Of a DNA stretch of 39,906 nt, positions 7,656 through 14,727 are shown piece after piece. How positions within the stretch are numbered: the stretch's first letter is position 1; every line of letters begins with the position of its first letter. The DNA is taken from positions 1-39,906 of the forward strand of contig JAUCGL010000027.1 in assembly GCA_030378105.1 (NCBI GenBank), read 5' to 3'. The DNA comes from Candidatus Halobeggiatoa sp. HSG11. GTDB taxonomy: Bacteria > Pseudomonadota > Gammaproteobacteria > Beggiatoales > Beggiatoaceae. A model generated the notes under the pieces. It was not told the origin of the DNA. It ran no database searches and worked only from the letters and a program-made list of their open reading frames with translations. The position numbers and the translations under genes were made by a program.

Positions 7656-8120
7656 ATGAAATTTATTATTACTACTACTACTATTATTATTGTTATGACA
7701 AATGCACATGCAGTACCTTTAATTATTGCAGGTAGTAGAGATTGCAATAAAGATATTGATTACACTATGTTAGTACATCAATTGCCATTACTATTAGATA
7801 TTAATAGTGTTACTGAAATTGTTAGCGGTGGAGCAAGAGGTGCGGACATGCTGGGGGAAAGATGGGCTAATAATAATAATTTGCCAGTTAAACGCTTTCC
7901 TGCTGATTGGAATACATACGGTAAAGCAGCCGGGCCAATAAGAAATACTGCAATGGCTAAATATGCAGCTAAAAATAATGGTGCGTTGTTGGTAATTTGG
8001 GATGGTACAAGTAGGGGAACATTAAGTATGATTAATCAAGCTAATCAGCAAGGTATACCAGTTTATATAATTAAGCCCGATAGGTTTATTAAGAAGAAAC
8101 CACAAGGCAATTTATTTTAA
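7656..8120 (+). CDS. YspA/DUF2493-type SLOG-domain protein with odd N-terminus
   Basis: 154 residues. A Rossmann-like SLOG core runs from residue 22: IIAGSRD, VSGGARGADMLGERWA, FPADWNTYGKAAGPIRN and WDGTSRGT, all typical of the cpYpsA-related family thought to bind nucleotide-type ligands. The first 20 residues (MKFIITTTTIIIV...AHA) come from an ATT/ACT trinucleotide run and look like a signal peptide with an AHA cleavage site, unusual for a cytoplasmic fold. GGAG before ATG 7656 supports this start; an internal ATG at 7695 has no ribosome-binding site. A strong terminator follows. Confidence 0.82.
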   Translation: MKFIITTTTIIIVMTNAHAVPLIIAGSRDCNKDIDYTMLVHQLPLLLDINSVTEIVSGGARGADMLGERWANNNNLPVKRFPADWNTYGKAAGPIRNTAMAKYAAKNNGALLVIWDGTSRGTLSMINQANQQGIPVYIIKPDRFIKKKPQGNLF

Positions 8121-8128
8121 CTAACTAG

Positions 8129-8155
8129 GCCAGTATTGCACTGGCCTTTTTTATT
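8129..8155 (+). terminator. Intrinsic terminator
   Basis: GGCCAGT-attgc-ACTGGCC followed by TTTTTT. Serves the SLOG gene; the opposite-strand XRE gene ends at its edge. Confidence 0.9.
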
Positions 8156-8357
8156 TCATTAAAATTTCATCTGTTGAAACGTTATGATACTTTGCAACAT
8201 TTATGATAATTCCCGCATTAGGCATAAATCGCCCTGATTCTAAATCGCAAATCCTTGACCTAGACATATCAAACTCTTGACCATATTCATTTTGAGTTTT
8301 ACCAGACATTTCTCGCAATCTTTTTATATTTTGTCCAATTCTTTCTTGAGTATTCAT
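8151..8357 (-). CDS. Small XRE-family regulator
   Basis: 68 residues from ATG 8357 (MNTQERIGQNIKRLREM); an in-frame TTG upstream is less likely. Almost the whole protein is one HTH_3 domain (KTQNEYGQEFDMSRSRICDLESGR). A 23-bp dyad and the type A promoter lie upstream. It probably controls itself and perhaps the divergent 8515-onward transcript. Confidence 0.8.
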   Translation of the reverse strand: MNTQERIGQNIKRLREMSGKTQNEYGQEFDMSRSRICDLESGRFMPNAGIIINVAKYHNVSTDEILMK

Positions 8358-8397
8358 AATTGCAAATAATAACAATTCACGGCAATACTGTCAAGTG

Positions 8398-8420
8398 TTT
8401 GATTGTGTAACAGAATCAAA
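8398..8420. repeat. 23-bp element dyad, copy 5 (perfect arms)
   Basis: Arms TTTGATT/AATCAAA, core GTAAC. Lies 40 bp upstream of the small XRE gene. Confidence 0.85.
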
Positions 8421-8466
8421 TCTATTCTTTAAAATATTGAAATCAATTGAATTTATTTTATAACAA

Positions 8467-8518
8467 TTGACTTATATCATGTATCAATGCCGTGTATTCC
8501 CGTACAATGAGTTATTGA
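8467..8518 (+). promoter_or_regulatory. Element promoter type A, copy 2
   Basis: Aligns with 7205-7256. -10 TACAAT at 8503-8508. A transcript would begin near 8515 and run through the structured leader at 8546-8778. Confidence 0.6.
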
Positions 8519-8545
8519 ATTTGATATGTTCTTTAAAAAATTAGG

Positions 8546-8778
8546 ATTACTACTTTTTATTAATTGCACAATCCGCCGGATGTACAAGATAAAAAGTAAT
8601 GTTAAATAAATGATTTTATTGGATGAGTAACGGCTATAGGAAGCCAAGAGACACAATTAGGAACGAAGGAGGGTTTAAGGACAATACAACCCTGACTCAA
8701 TATATAAAATCATTTATTTATCATATTGTTAGTTAATACCTATTAACGTATTCTAATAAGTATTTTAATAGGTATTAA
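8546..8778 (+). ncRNA. Structured RNA or 5' leader with three stem domains
   Basis: Domain A: ACTTTTTAT (8552-8560) pairs with ATAAAAAGT (8589-8597), extended beyond a bulge. Domain B: a perfect 17-bp stem (8603-8619 with 8704-8720) closes a multiloop holding TGAGT/ACTCA (8624/8695), GGCT/AGCC (8632/8642) and AGGGTT/AACCCT (8670/8688). Domain C: a perfect 13-bp stem (8733-8745 with 8766-8778) just before the ribosome-binding site of the J-domain gene. No ORF fits. It could be a regulatory leader, a trans-acting RNA or an origin. No known RNA class is recognised. Confidence 0.6.
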
Positions 8779-8807
8779 TTTCAATACCGTTAATGGAGTA
8801 TTACATT

Positions 8808-9272
8808 ATGTATTTTAAAAACTGCAAAACTGTTGAAGAAGCTAAAAAGCTTTATCGACAACTTGCCATGAAAAACCACCCCGACCGAGGGGGAAACGTT
8901 GAGACCATGCAAAGCATTAATGTTGAATATCAACAACTTTTAAAAGCTTTTGATGGTCAAACAGATGGTGAACATACATATCATTATGACCGTGTGAAAG
9001 AGCAACAAGTTATTGATAAAATTTATGAATTGCTTGCACTTAGATTAGATGGAATTGAAATTAACTTAATAGGTTTGTGGGTATGGATAACAGGAGAGAC
9101 CAAGCCACACCGCAAAGCGTTTAAATTAGCTGGTTGCAAATGGCACAGAAAAAGAGAGTGTTGGTATTGGCATAATGGGAAAAAACGCTTTCAATCGAAA
9201 GGTGACTTATCAGAACTTGCTAAAAAGTATGGTGTTCAAAATTTTGTTAATCAAGAAATGGTGGCAACATGA
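8808..9272 (+). CDS. J-domain protein of plasmid/phage type
   Basis: 154 residues from ATG 8808, with GGAG nine bases upstream; the in-frame ATG 8793 overlaps that ribosome-binding site. An N-terminal J-domain (residues 1-50) carries the HPD triad at 24-26 (NHPDRGG), so it should stimulate a DnaK-type ATPase. The C-terminal half (WVWITGETKPHRKAFKLAGCKWHRKRECWYWH) is the Trp/His-rich module usually attached to such short J-proteins on mobile elements. Its long 5' leader is highly structured. Overlaps the next gene by 4 bp. Confidence 0.85.
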   Translation: MYFKNCKTVEEAKKLYRQLAMKNHPDRGGNVETMQSINVEYQQLLKAFDGQTDGEHTYHYDRVKEQQVIDKIYELLALRLDGIEINLIGLWVWITGETKPHRKAFKLAGCKWHRKRECWYWHNGKKRFQSKGDLSELAKKYGVQNFVNQEMVAT

Positions 9273-9508
9273 CAACTAACGAAATGATTGACAAGCGAGC
9301 TGCTATCATGAAACAAATTGATATTTGGAATAAAGAAGCTGATAGTTTAGCATCACAGATTTTAGACAGGTATCAACATGATTGCACAAACCCCGAAGGT
9401 TGGGATTTTATTTTAACAAGTGACCATACCGATATTTTAGAATTGAAACAACTAGCAGAACAGCCTAGAGAGCAAACTACTAGTTATCCACAAATAGCAC
9501 CATTTTAA
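9269..9508 (+). CDS. Hypothetical protein, coupled to J-domain gene
   Basis: 79 residues, soluble and helical at the N-terminus. No recognised domain. The ATGA overlap with the J-domain gene suggests co-translation. Confidence 0.5.
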   Translation: MTTNEMIDKRAAIMKQIDIWNKEADSLASQILDRYQHDCTNPEGWDFILTSDHTDILELKQLAEQPREQTTSYPQIAPF

Positions 9509-9563
9509 AAACACTACTTTCAATTGGGTACAGATTGCCGTCTGTACTCAAGGAGATTATATC

Positions 9564-10316
9564 ATGAGTATTCCAACACCTGCAAATTTTACTAACAAAC
9601 ATTCTAGTTTGTTTAGTTTACCTGTTGATAGCTTCAATGATTTACTAACTAACAACATTGCAAACCGAACTGAATTAACATCAACTATTAATCAACATCT
9701 TAAAGATGGTATTGATTACACATCATTAGTTTTTAAACGTGGAACTACTAAGAAGTTTTTAACCAAAGCCGGAGCGGATAAGTTAGCCACAATCTGTGGA
9801 CTAACTGGGCAGTTTGAAATAACTACAGAGCAAGATTTTGTTATATCCAAAGCTACTATATTGTTTAATGGTTCACAAGTTGGAGAAGGAATTGGAGCAA
9901 GAAGCTTTTCACAGGATTTAATGTGGTCAAACAAGAACCAAGTTAATGACGTGAACAAGACTTGTAAGATGTCTAAAAAATCCGCTTGGGTAGACGGCAT
10001 TATAAATGCTCTAGGTTTATCTGATGAGTTTAGTCAAGATGCTGAAAGCGTTGAAAGTTCTGAAGTTCAAGCAGTAAGGAAAGTTAAACCCAACGTCAAC
10101 ACCAACACCAAAACCAGACAGCCCAGCGATATTATTACCAAGCCAGAAGCTAAAGGGATAATGGACAAGGTTAATATGTATTTGAATCACACGGAAAAAA
10201 CGGATTTAACCGAGTGGATGAGTCACAGTGGTTTTAAAGATTTCTATGAATTAACTGTTAAGGCTGCTGAAGTAATCAACAAGCGGTTTATGGCTAAGGA
10301 GTTAAATCATGGGTGA
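9564..10316 (+). CDS. Conserved phage/plasmid protein, possible recombination or ssDNA-related function
   Basis: 250 residues. The pattern LTKAGADKLATICGL, then GEGIGARS, then NKTCKMSKKSAWVDGIINALGLSDEFSQD recalls a widespread family in phages and plasmids (KxGAxKL ... GxG ... KMAKKRAxVDAxLxxxGLSDxFTQD). Some of those proteins sit in recombination modules, which is memory of context rather than proof of function. The C-terminal ~80 residues are variable. GGAG precedes the start. It overlaps the 10309 gene by 8 bp. Confidence 0.6.
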   Translation: MSIPTPANFTNKHSSLFSLPVDSFNDLLTNNIANRTELTSTINQHLKDGIDYTSLVFKRGTTKKFLTKAGADKLATICGLTGQFEITTEQDFVISKATILFNGSQVGEGIGARSFSQDLMWSNKNQVNDVNKTCKMSKKSAWVDGIINALGLSDEFSQDAESVESSEVQAVRKVKPNVNTNTKTRQPSDIITKPEAKGIMDKVNMYLNHTEKTDLTEWMSHSGFKDFYELTVKAAEVINKRFMAKELNHG

Positions 10317-10485
10317 TGAAAATGGATTATTAAAACAGCTTGCAGAACGTAAACAAGAACGTGAAAGAGATTTACCTATTAATCAGTACGATACTGGTTA
10401 TTATGCTGATGATGAACAAGCTATCTTTGATTGGATGGAAAGAAAGCATGAACGCCGTAACAATTACGGATATAGAGAGTTTTAA
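10309..10485 (+). CDS. Short hypothetical protein (58 residues)
   Basis: Starts with MGDENGLLKQ and ends RNNYGYREF. The ATG lies inside the last codons of the preceding gene (8-bp overlap), as for co-translated genes, and codon use is like its neighbours. Charged, with a probable helix at residues 7-20 (LLKQLAERKQERER). Family unknown. Confidence 0.55.
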   Translation: MGDENGLLKQLAERKQERERDLPINQYDTGYYADDEQAIFDWMERKHERRNNYGYREF

Positions 10486-10550
10486 CTAACTTGATTTAGT
10501 AACTTAATCATATTATGATTGGGTTACTTTATCAAACAAGGAAAAATATT

Positions 10551-11276
10551 ATGAGAGATTTATTTGAGAATAGATTAAAAGCCACGAGCAACCGGGGCGG
10601 TAGTCGTGCAAACGCTGGACGGTCATCAGGTTGGGGATTACCGAAAGGAAGTGGCTTAAAAGCTATTAAATTGCCAATTGTTTTAGTTGAGAAGTTGCAA
10701 GAGCTTAAAAAAAATAATGTTAGTGCTATTGAAGTGATAAAGCGATTGAGTAATCAGGCTACTGTTACAAGCACGGATACAAACGGTTTAGAGTACGATA
10801 CTATAAGCCCAGTTGAATTAGCTAGTTTGAAAAATGAACTTGCTAAGTATAAGAGAGAGAATAAGAAGCTTGTTAAAAACTGCGATACGCTTCTTGATAA
10901 GTTAGAGATAGTTGCAAATACACAAGCTGACGATGGACAAGTTAAAACTCTTGAAGCCAAGAATCAAGAATTTGTTGAAGCTAATATTGAATTAGCTACA
11001 TTAAACAGTGATTTGGTTGAAGAAGCTGAAGACTCGAAACAAACTATAGCAGCTTTGAAGGGCGACATTGAAAAGCTTGAGACTGACTTAGTTAATCTGC
11101 AATCTAAACAGACTCGAACTCAAACTGAAAGTATTACAATTGATGGTGTATGTATTGAGCCAGCAGCTATTCAAACCGCTTTAGTTGAATGGGATAAAAA
11201 GGTTGAAAGTGGCAAAGGGCCACGATGGAAGAATATGAAAACATTTTGGAGTATCTTGAAAGGAGTTGGAAAGTAA
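10551..11276 (+). CDS. Coiled-coil protein with a GGxRxxAGR-type N-terminal motif (KfrA-like?)
   Basis: 241 residues from ATG 10551, preceded by AAGGAA; an ORF start at 10515 lacks support. Residues about 14-35 (RGGSRANAGRSSGWGLPKGSG) resemble the basic motif at the start of plasmid and phage DNA-binding proteins. Residues 95-190 form a long heptad coiled coil. KfrA-like plasmid proteins share a DNA-binding head plus long coiled coil, so a nucoid or partition-accessory role is possible. I see no clear HTH. It converges on the tRNA-like gene. Confidence 0.5.
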   Translation: MRDLFENRLKATSNRGGSRANAGRSSGWGLPKGSGLKAIKLPIVLVEKLQELKKNNVSAIEVIKRLSNQATVTSTDTNGLEYDTISPVELASLKNELAKYKRENKKLVKNCDTLLDKLEIVANTQADDGQVKTLEAKNQEFVEANIELATLNSDLVEEAEDSKQTIAALKGDIEKLETDLVNLQSKQTRTQTESITIDGVCIEPAAIQTALVEWDKKVESGKGPRWKNMKTFWSILKGVGK

Positions 11277-11281
11277 TTGTC

Positions 11282-11371
11282 CGCACATGGTAGGACTCGA
11301 ACCTACATTTCTTAATCCTGACCACTCAATGATTGGGATTAAGCGTGTTAGCCTATTTACACTACAAGACG
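11282..11371 (-). tRNA. tRNA-like gene or degenerate tRNA with enlarged anticodon loop
   Basis: On the minus strand the order is TA, a perfect D arm (GTGT/ACAC, 11359-62 and 11345-48, with AGG in the loop), an arm CTTAATCC/GGATTAAG (11336-43 and 11311-18), four bases, then a consensus T arm (GTAGG-TTCGAGT-CCTAC, 11290-11306). The 8-bp middle arm encloses 17 bases, so with a standard 5-bp stem the loop is 23 instead of 7. The two acceptor strands do not pair well. TATAAT at 11380-11385 could be its promoter. It may be a decayed tRNA, a tRNA-like RNA, or an attachment site remnant near the recombinase. Confidence 0.5.
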
Positions 11372-11410
11372 GTGTAAACATTATAGCATATACCCCGACC
11401 GCCCCACCAA

Positions 11411-11668
11411 CTACCCCCTGTTTAAATCCATTTCAAAAAATCTACATGCTGGTGACTTTGCTTGAATATCAGTCGCACAGCTTGTAGTCCAACGTTGTTT
11501 AATGATGTCACATTTCAAATGAGATTTACCTGAATCATGCCCAACTCTACAAATATGTTTACATTGCTTGCACTTAAACGCATTACAAGCAGAACCCGGA
11601 GGAGCAGGATAAGCATGAACGTTTGTTATTTTTGCTGGTGCTACTAAATCAAATAATTCTCCATTCAT
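11411..11668 (-). CDS. Small cysteine-rich (zinc-finger-like) protein
   Basis: 85 residues with FKCKQCKHICRVGH...HLKC, a Cx2C pair followed by further Cys/His, as in small zinc ribbons. Last gene of the recombinase operon: its ATG overlaps the recombinase stop by 4 bp. It may be a DNA-binding accessory factor, which is inference from context. Confidence 0.55.
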   Translation of the reverse strand: MNGELFDLVAPAKITNVHAYPAPPGSACNAFKCKQCKHICRVGHDSGKSHLKCDIIKQRWTTSCATDIQAKSPACRFFEMDLNRG

Positions 11669-12285
11669 AAATTTAATCCTTCGTATACATCAGCAATTTC
11701 TTTTGATTGAATCCCAAGATAACGCAATGTAGTTGCTTGAGATTTATGGTTTAATATTTCCATCAGAATTGGAATTGCAACGCCAGACATTCTCAAATGA
11801 TAAGCAAAAGTTTTTCTTAACGTATGACTACCATAATTAATATTGCCTTGACTAATACCAGTGGCAACATGAGCAACACCGCCCCAACGCTTAACCATTC
11901 TATTAAGAGCCATCACAGTTAAATGGTCAGCACGTTGAGAAGGAAACAACCAGCCAGATTCATTATAGTTATCTCTTTTCATATAATCATCTAGCCAGAT
12001 GTCAACAACTTCACGCACAGCCCGATTAACTGTAATGTTTCTTAACTTTTTAGTTTTCTTTTCATGAACTCTTAACACATCACCGACCGCCAAGCATTGC
12101 ACATCAAGAATTTTTAATCTTAACAAATCACTTGCACGAAGAGCCGTATTAATTCCCATCACGAACAGACACAAATCCCTTGGCTTATCTTCTAAATGCT
12201 TCTTTATCTCTTTGATTAAACGTTTGTTTGTTAGAGGGCTAACAAATATTTGGCTACCTTTTTTAGGATGGTTAGGATTTTTCAT
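11665..12285 (-). CDS. Minimal tyrosine recombinase/integrase (catalytic domain only)
   Basis: 206 residues holding the whole catalytic set of the phage-integrase family: R50 (TALRASDLL), H154 and R157 (GSHTLRKTF), H180 (ILNHKSQ) and nucleophile Y189 (TLRYLG). The usual N-terminal core-binding SAM-like domain (~100 residues) is absent, so this is a short XerC/D- or TnpA-like form. Overlapping genes upstream (12272-12472) and downstream (11411-11668) show an operon, driven by the 12984-13011 promoter. It may catalyse integration/excision or dimer resolution of the element. No att core was identified. Confidence 0.9.
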   Translation of the reverse strand: MKNPNHPKKGSQIFVSPLTNKRLIKEIKKHLEDKPRDLCLFVMGINTALRASDLLRLKILDVQCLAVGDVLRVHEKKTKKLRNITVNRAVREVVDIWLDDYMKRDNYNESGWLFPSQRADHLTVMALNRMVKRWGGVAHVATGISQGNINYGSHTLRKTFAYHLRMSGVAIPILMEILNHKSQATTLRYLGIQSKEIADVYEGLNL

Positions 12286-12472
12286 TAATTAATTGTTTAG
12301 CCATTTCCTCAAAAAGATTAGTTTCATCATCTACAAATTTACGAGTATGAGCAGAACCGCCAAGAGACATAATCTCGTTATCATCACTATCATAAATTAG
12401 TTCAAACAGCTTCTTAATAATTTTGGCACGTTTAGATAAACGGCTTTTTGCTTTATGCAGAGTTGCATTCAT
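12272..12472 (-). CDS. Small helical hypothetical protein
   Basis: 66 residues, basic N-terminus (HKAKSRLSKRAKIIKKLFELI) and acidic C-terminus. Overlaps the recombinase start by 14 bp. It could supply a DNA-binding function missing from the short recombinase, but nothing in the sequence proves it. Confidence 0.5.
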   Translation of the reverse strand: MNATLHKAKSRLSKRAKIIKKLFELIYDSDDNEIMSLGGSAHTRKFVDDETNLFEEMAKQLINEKS

Positions 12473-12481
12473 TACTATCTC

Positions 12482-12718
12482 CTAAATAAACAACGGATTT
12501 TGTTCTTCAATATCGTTAAACTCAATAGCTCCAACTTCGGCAATCTTTCCATCAATATTTAATTGCATCATCCCTTTTAATGGAGAATCATCAAGTACAT
12601 TATCAGCTTCTAACAGAATCTTTTCAGCAAATTCAGAAGGAGCAATCTCTGTATCACACTCAACAATCATTTCAATTGGCAATGTGATTGTGCCAGTTAG
12701 TTTGTATTGTTTACTCAT
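12482..12718 (-). CDS. Hypothetical protein
   Basis: 78 residues, acidic. The N-terminus MSKQYKLTGTITL echoes MSKKHKISGELNI of the gene upstream, hinting at a distant duplicate. ATGA overlap with that gene. Function unknown. Confidence 0.5.
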   Translation of the reverse strand: MSKQYKLTGTITLPIEMIVECDTEIAPSEFAEKILLEADNVLDDSPLKGMMQLNIDGKIAEVGAIEFNDIEEQNPLFI

Positions 12719-12948
12719 TTAATTATCACACCCAATTCAAGTAAAAGTTTGAATTCATAATCATTATTACAATTCTCACAACAAATAACTATTGATATTT
12801 CATTATTTAATTCAGGATAATGTAATGGTTCAAATGCAAAATCATGAGTATTTGTAGTGCTACATTTAGGACATTGGGAATCATGTTTCAATGGCAAATA
12901 AAATCTTTTGATATTTAATTCACCACTAATTTTGTGTTTTTTACTCAT
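12715..12948 (-). CDS. Small zinc-ribbon-like protein, first gene of recombinase operon
   Basis: 77 residues from ATG 12948, with GAGG 7 bases upstream (an in-frame GTG at 12963 overlaps that site). CPKCSTTN and CCENCNND make a Cx2C...Cx2C metal site. The promoter lies ~35 bp upstream. Confidence 0.55.
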   Translation of the reverse strand: MSKKHKISGELNIKRFYLPLKHDSQCPKCSTTNTHDFAFEPLHYPELNNEISIVICCENCNNDYEFKLLLELGVIIK

Positions 12949-12983
12949 GTCAATCCTCACCAATTTTCTAGCTAAGAAACTCT

Positions 12984-13011
12984 AGTATACTCCACTTAGT
13001 TAGCCAGTCAA
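12984..13011 (-). promoter_or_regulatory. Sigma-70 promoter of the recombinase operon with internal operator
   Basis: Minus strand: TTGACT (13006-13011), 16-bp spacer, TATACT (12984-12989). The spacer contains GGCTAACTAAG; the word ACTGGCTAAC (12999-13008) recurs as an inverted pair at 13063-13093, so a repressor bound here would block RNA polymerase. Confidence 0.75.
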
Positions 13012-13061
13012 GAGTAATCAAAAATTAAAAGTGTTGCAATCAGTATGTTTAACATTTTACA

Positions 13062-13094
13062 AACTGGCTAACTTATTATATTAGTTAGCCAGTT
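13062..13094. promoter_or_regulatory. Inverted-repeat operator AACTGGCTAAC / GTTAGCCAGTT
   Basis: Two perfect 11-bp arms separated by 11 bp (TTATTATATTA). A third half-site lies in the recombinase promoter. Placed between divergent transcripts. Confidence 0.7.
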
Positions 13095-13174
13095 AATTCC
13101 GTCACACTTTCAAAAAAGTATTTTTAGTGTAAAATGTTCTTAAACTAATTTAAGAAATAGGATAATGTTAATTC

Positions 13175-13250
13175 GTAATACTAATTGGTATTACTTGATT
13201 AGGTATTACCAAACTGGGTAATACTAGCCTGTAATACTTAATTGGTAATT
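13175..13250. promoter_or_regulatory. Array of GTAATAC/GTATTAC units upstream of RHH gene
   Basis: Six units at 13175, 13188, 13203, 13218, 13231 and 13245, pitch 13-15 bp, alternating in orientation. Arrays of short half-sites are typical operators for ribbon-helix-helix proteins such as the one encoded next to it. Confidence 0.65.
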
Positions 13251-13283
13251 CCAATTAATGAAATACTATTTAGAGAGTATAAA

Positions 13284-13520
13284 ATGGAAAAAATAGCAGC
13301 CAAGCAAATTGTGGATGAATTATTAAATGAGCATCCAGAAATTGCTGGGGAAATAGTAAAAAAATATTATGGAAAAGAACCAATGGTTACACGTAGCATT
13401 AAATTTCCAAAAGCTATGTTGGACCAAATAAATGTTTTTGTTCATTCTAAAACTAACTTTTCTAAAGTGGTGAAAGAAGCAATTGAACTTGGGTTGCCAC
13501 AAATGAAAAGAGCTAAATGA
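13284..13520 (+). CDS. Ribbon-helix-helix-type regulator
   Basis: 78 residues from ATG 13284 (AGAGAG upstream); the longer TTG start would run through the operator array. VTRSIKFPKAMLDQINVFVHSKTNFSKVVKEAIELGL is a MetJ/Arc-like ribbon strand followed by two helices. It probably binds the GTAATAC array and represses itself and the nuclease gene, whose start overlaps by ATGA. An antitoxin role is possible, with the nuclease as partner, but endonuclease I is not a usual toxin. Confidence 0.7.
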   Translation: MEKIAAKQIVDELLNEHPEIAGEIVKKYYGKEPMVTRSIKFPKAMLDQINVFVHSKTNFSKVVKEAIELGLPQMKRAK

Positions 13521-14425
13521 GAGGTTTAGGCAAGTGGCATTGGAAAGCAATCAAGCGGAACGTCCTTAAATTTCTTGAGTTAAGAAAGCAAGGACGTTAT
13601 ACAGATGCCACTCATGTTCTTAAGATTTACAAAGGAGCAGCATTTTGGATAATTGTTCCTTTATATGCTGTTCTATGGTTAGTTGGTAGTCCTCAATCTC
13701 GTACACCACAACCAACTCAACCGCCAATATCTACTATTCCATCCGAACCAACAACAGCCGGTTCCAGAGAGCCGACAAGAAATTGGGATTATGTTAAAAG
13801 GCAAGCCAACACACGGCACAAAGTAAGAACTTTCAAAAAAGCCAAGAAAGCTTTATATCCGATTTATAAACAACTTAGGTTAGAAAAAACTTTCTATTGC
13901 AATTGTCAGTATCGTAATAAGAAGCCTAATCTTTCCAGTTGTGGAGTCCGGCCCAAAAAAGATGTTAAGCGGATGAATCGACTTGAAGCGGAACATGTAG
14001 TTCCAGCCAGTTTGGTAGGTAATACAATGAGTTGTTGGAAACGTGGCGGACGTAAGAACTGTTCACGCAATAATAAAGCTTTCCAATTGGTTGAAGGAGA
14101 CCTTCATAATCTGGTTCCTGCTTTGGGAGAAGTTAATGGAAATCGTTCTAACTATCCGCCTGTAGAGAATATTAGAGGGGAATCAAGAGAGTATGGGAAT
14201 TGTGATGTAGAAATATCAAGGAAGAAGTTTGAACCACCGCCAGATAAAAGGGGAGATATTGCCAGAGCCTACTTGTACATGTGGAAAGTTTACGATGCTC
14301 CACTGACAAGAAAGGAAATTAAAATGTTTAAGCTTTGGAATTGGAACGATAAACCAACTCAAGAAGAGATTGCTATTCACGAGGCTAAGGCTGAAGTGCA
14401 GGGGAATCGGAATCCTTATTATTGA
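13517..14425 (+). CDS. Membrane-anchored endonuclease I (EndA/Vvn family)
   Basis: 302 residues. A basic cytoplasmic N-terminus is followed by one membrane span (about 42-57, AFWIIVPLYAVLWLVG), a Pro-rich linker and the nuclease domain: EAEHVVPAS with catalytic H160, GDLHNLVPALGEVNGNRSNY (195-213) with the Mg-binding Asn, and RGDIARAYLYM near 251-261. Paired cysteines suit the periplasm. Family members are normally secreted; here the signal peptide is replaced by an anchor, so it likely cuts DNA crossing the envelope (entry exclusion or nutrient/uptake role are inferences). Coupled to the RHH gene. Confidence 0.88.
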   Translation: MRGLGKWHWKAIKRNVLKFLELRKQGRYTDATHVLKIYKGAAFWIIVPLYAVLWLVGSPQSRTPQPTQPPISTIPSEPTTAGSREPTRNWDYVKRQANTRHKVRTFKKAKKALYPIYKQLRLEKTFYCNCQYRNKKPNLSSCGVRPKKDVKRMNRLEAEHVVPASLVGNTMSCWKRGGRKNCSRNNKAFQLVEGDLHNLVPALGEVNGNRSNYPPVENIRGESREYGNCDVEISRKKFEPPPDKRGDIARAYLYMWKVYDAPLTRKEIKMFKLWNWNDKPTQEEIAIHEAKAEVQGNRNPYY

Positions 14426-14437
14426 TAAAACTAAAAA

Positions 14438-14704
14438 ATGAGAAGAAGAAACAGTGATTTAGAAGATTTAGGAGAATTAATCTGGATAATAGTTACATAC
14501 CCATATGGTTGGATTGTTGGATTAATAATGACAGGATTTTGTTATTTTATTCATGTGAAATTTATCCCATCACCTGAAAACCTCGGTAATTTTGAGCAAC
14601 TTTTAGAAACAAGTTCTATTTTTAATATATTGTTAAACCTACCTTTAATATTAACTTTCTTGTTTTTAGCACTAACAATTATAAATCTATGGAAAAATAG
14701 ATAA
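14438..14704 (+). CDS. Small two-span membrane protein
   Basis: 88 residues with hydrophobic spans at about 14-38 and 66-84. Follows the nuclease by 12 bp in the same direction. It may be a partner or immunity-type protein of the anchored nuclease; no family recognised. Confidence 0.5.
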   Translation: MRRRNSDLEDLGELIWIIVTYPYGWIVGLIMTGFCYFIHVKFIPSPENLGNFEQLLETSSIFNILLNLPLILTFLFLALTIINLWKNR

Positions 14705-14727
14705 TTTGATTCTGTCACATAATCAAA
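14705..14727. repeat. 23-bp element dyad, copy 6 (perfect arms)
   Basis: Core GTCAC. Starts right after the stop codon of the membrane protein and touches the following terminator stem. Confidence 0.85.

Noticed and set aside
8624-8640. GATGAGTAACGGC resembling a 16S rRNA stretch
   Set aside because: The match stops after about a dozen bases and no rRNA secondary structure surrounds it.
11266-11487. Rightward ORF containing HMVGLEPT
   Set aside because: This peptide is the well-known translation of an antisense tRNA T arm; the segment is better read as the tRNA-like gene.
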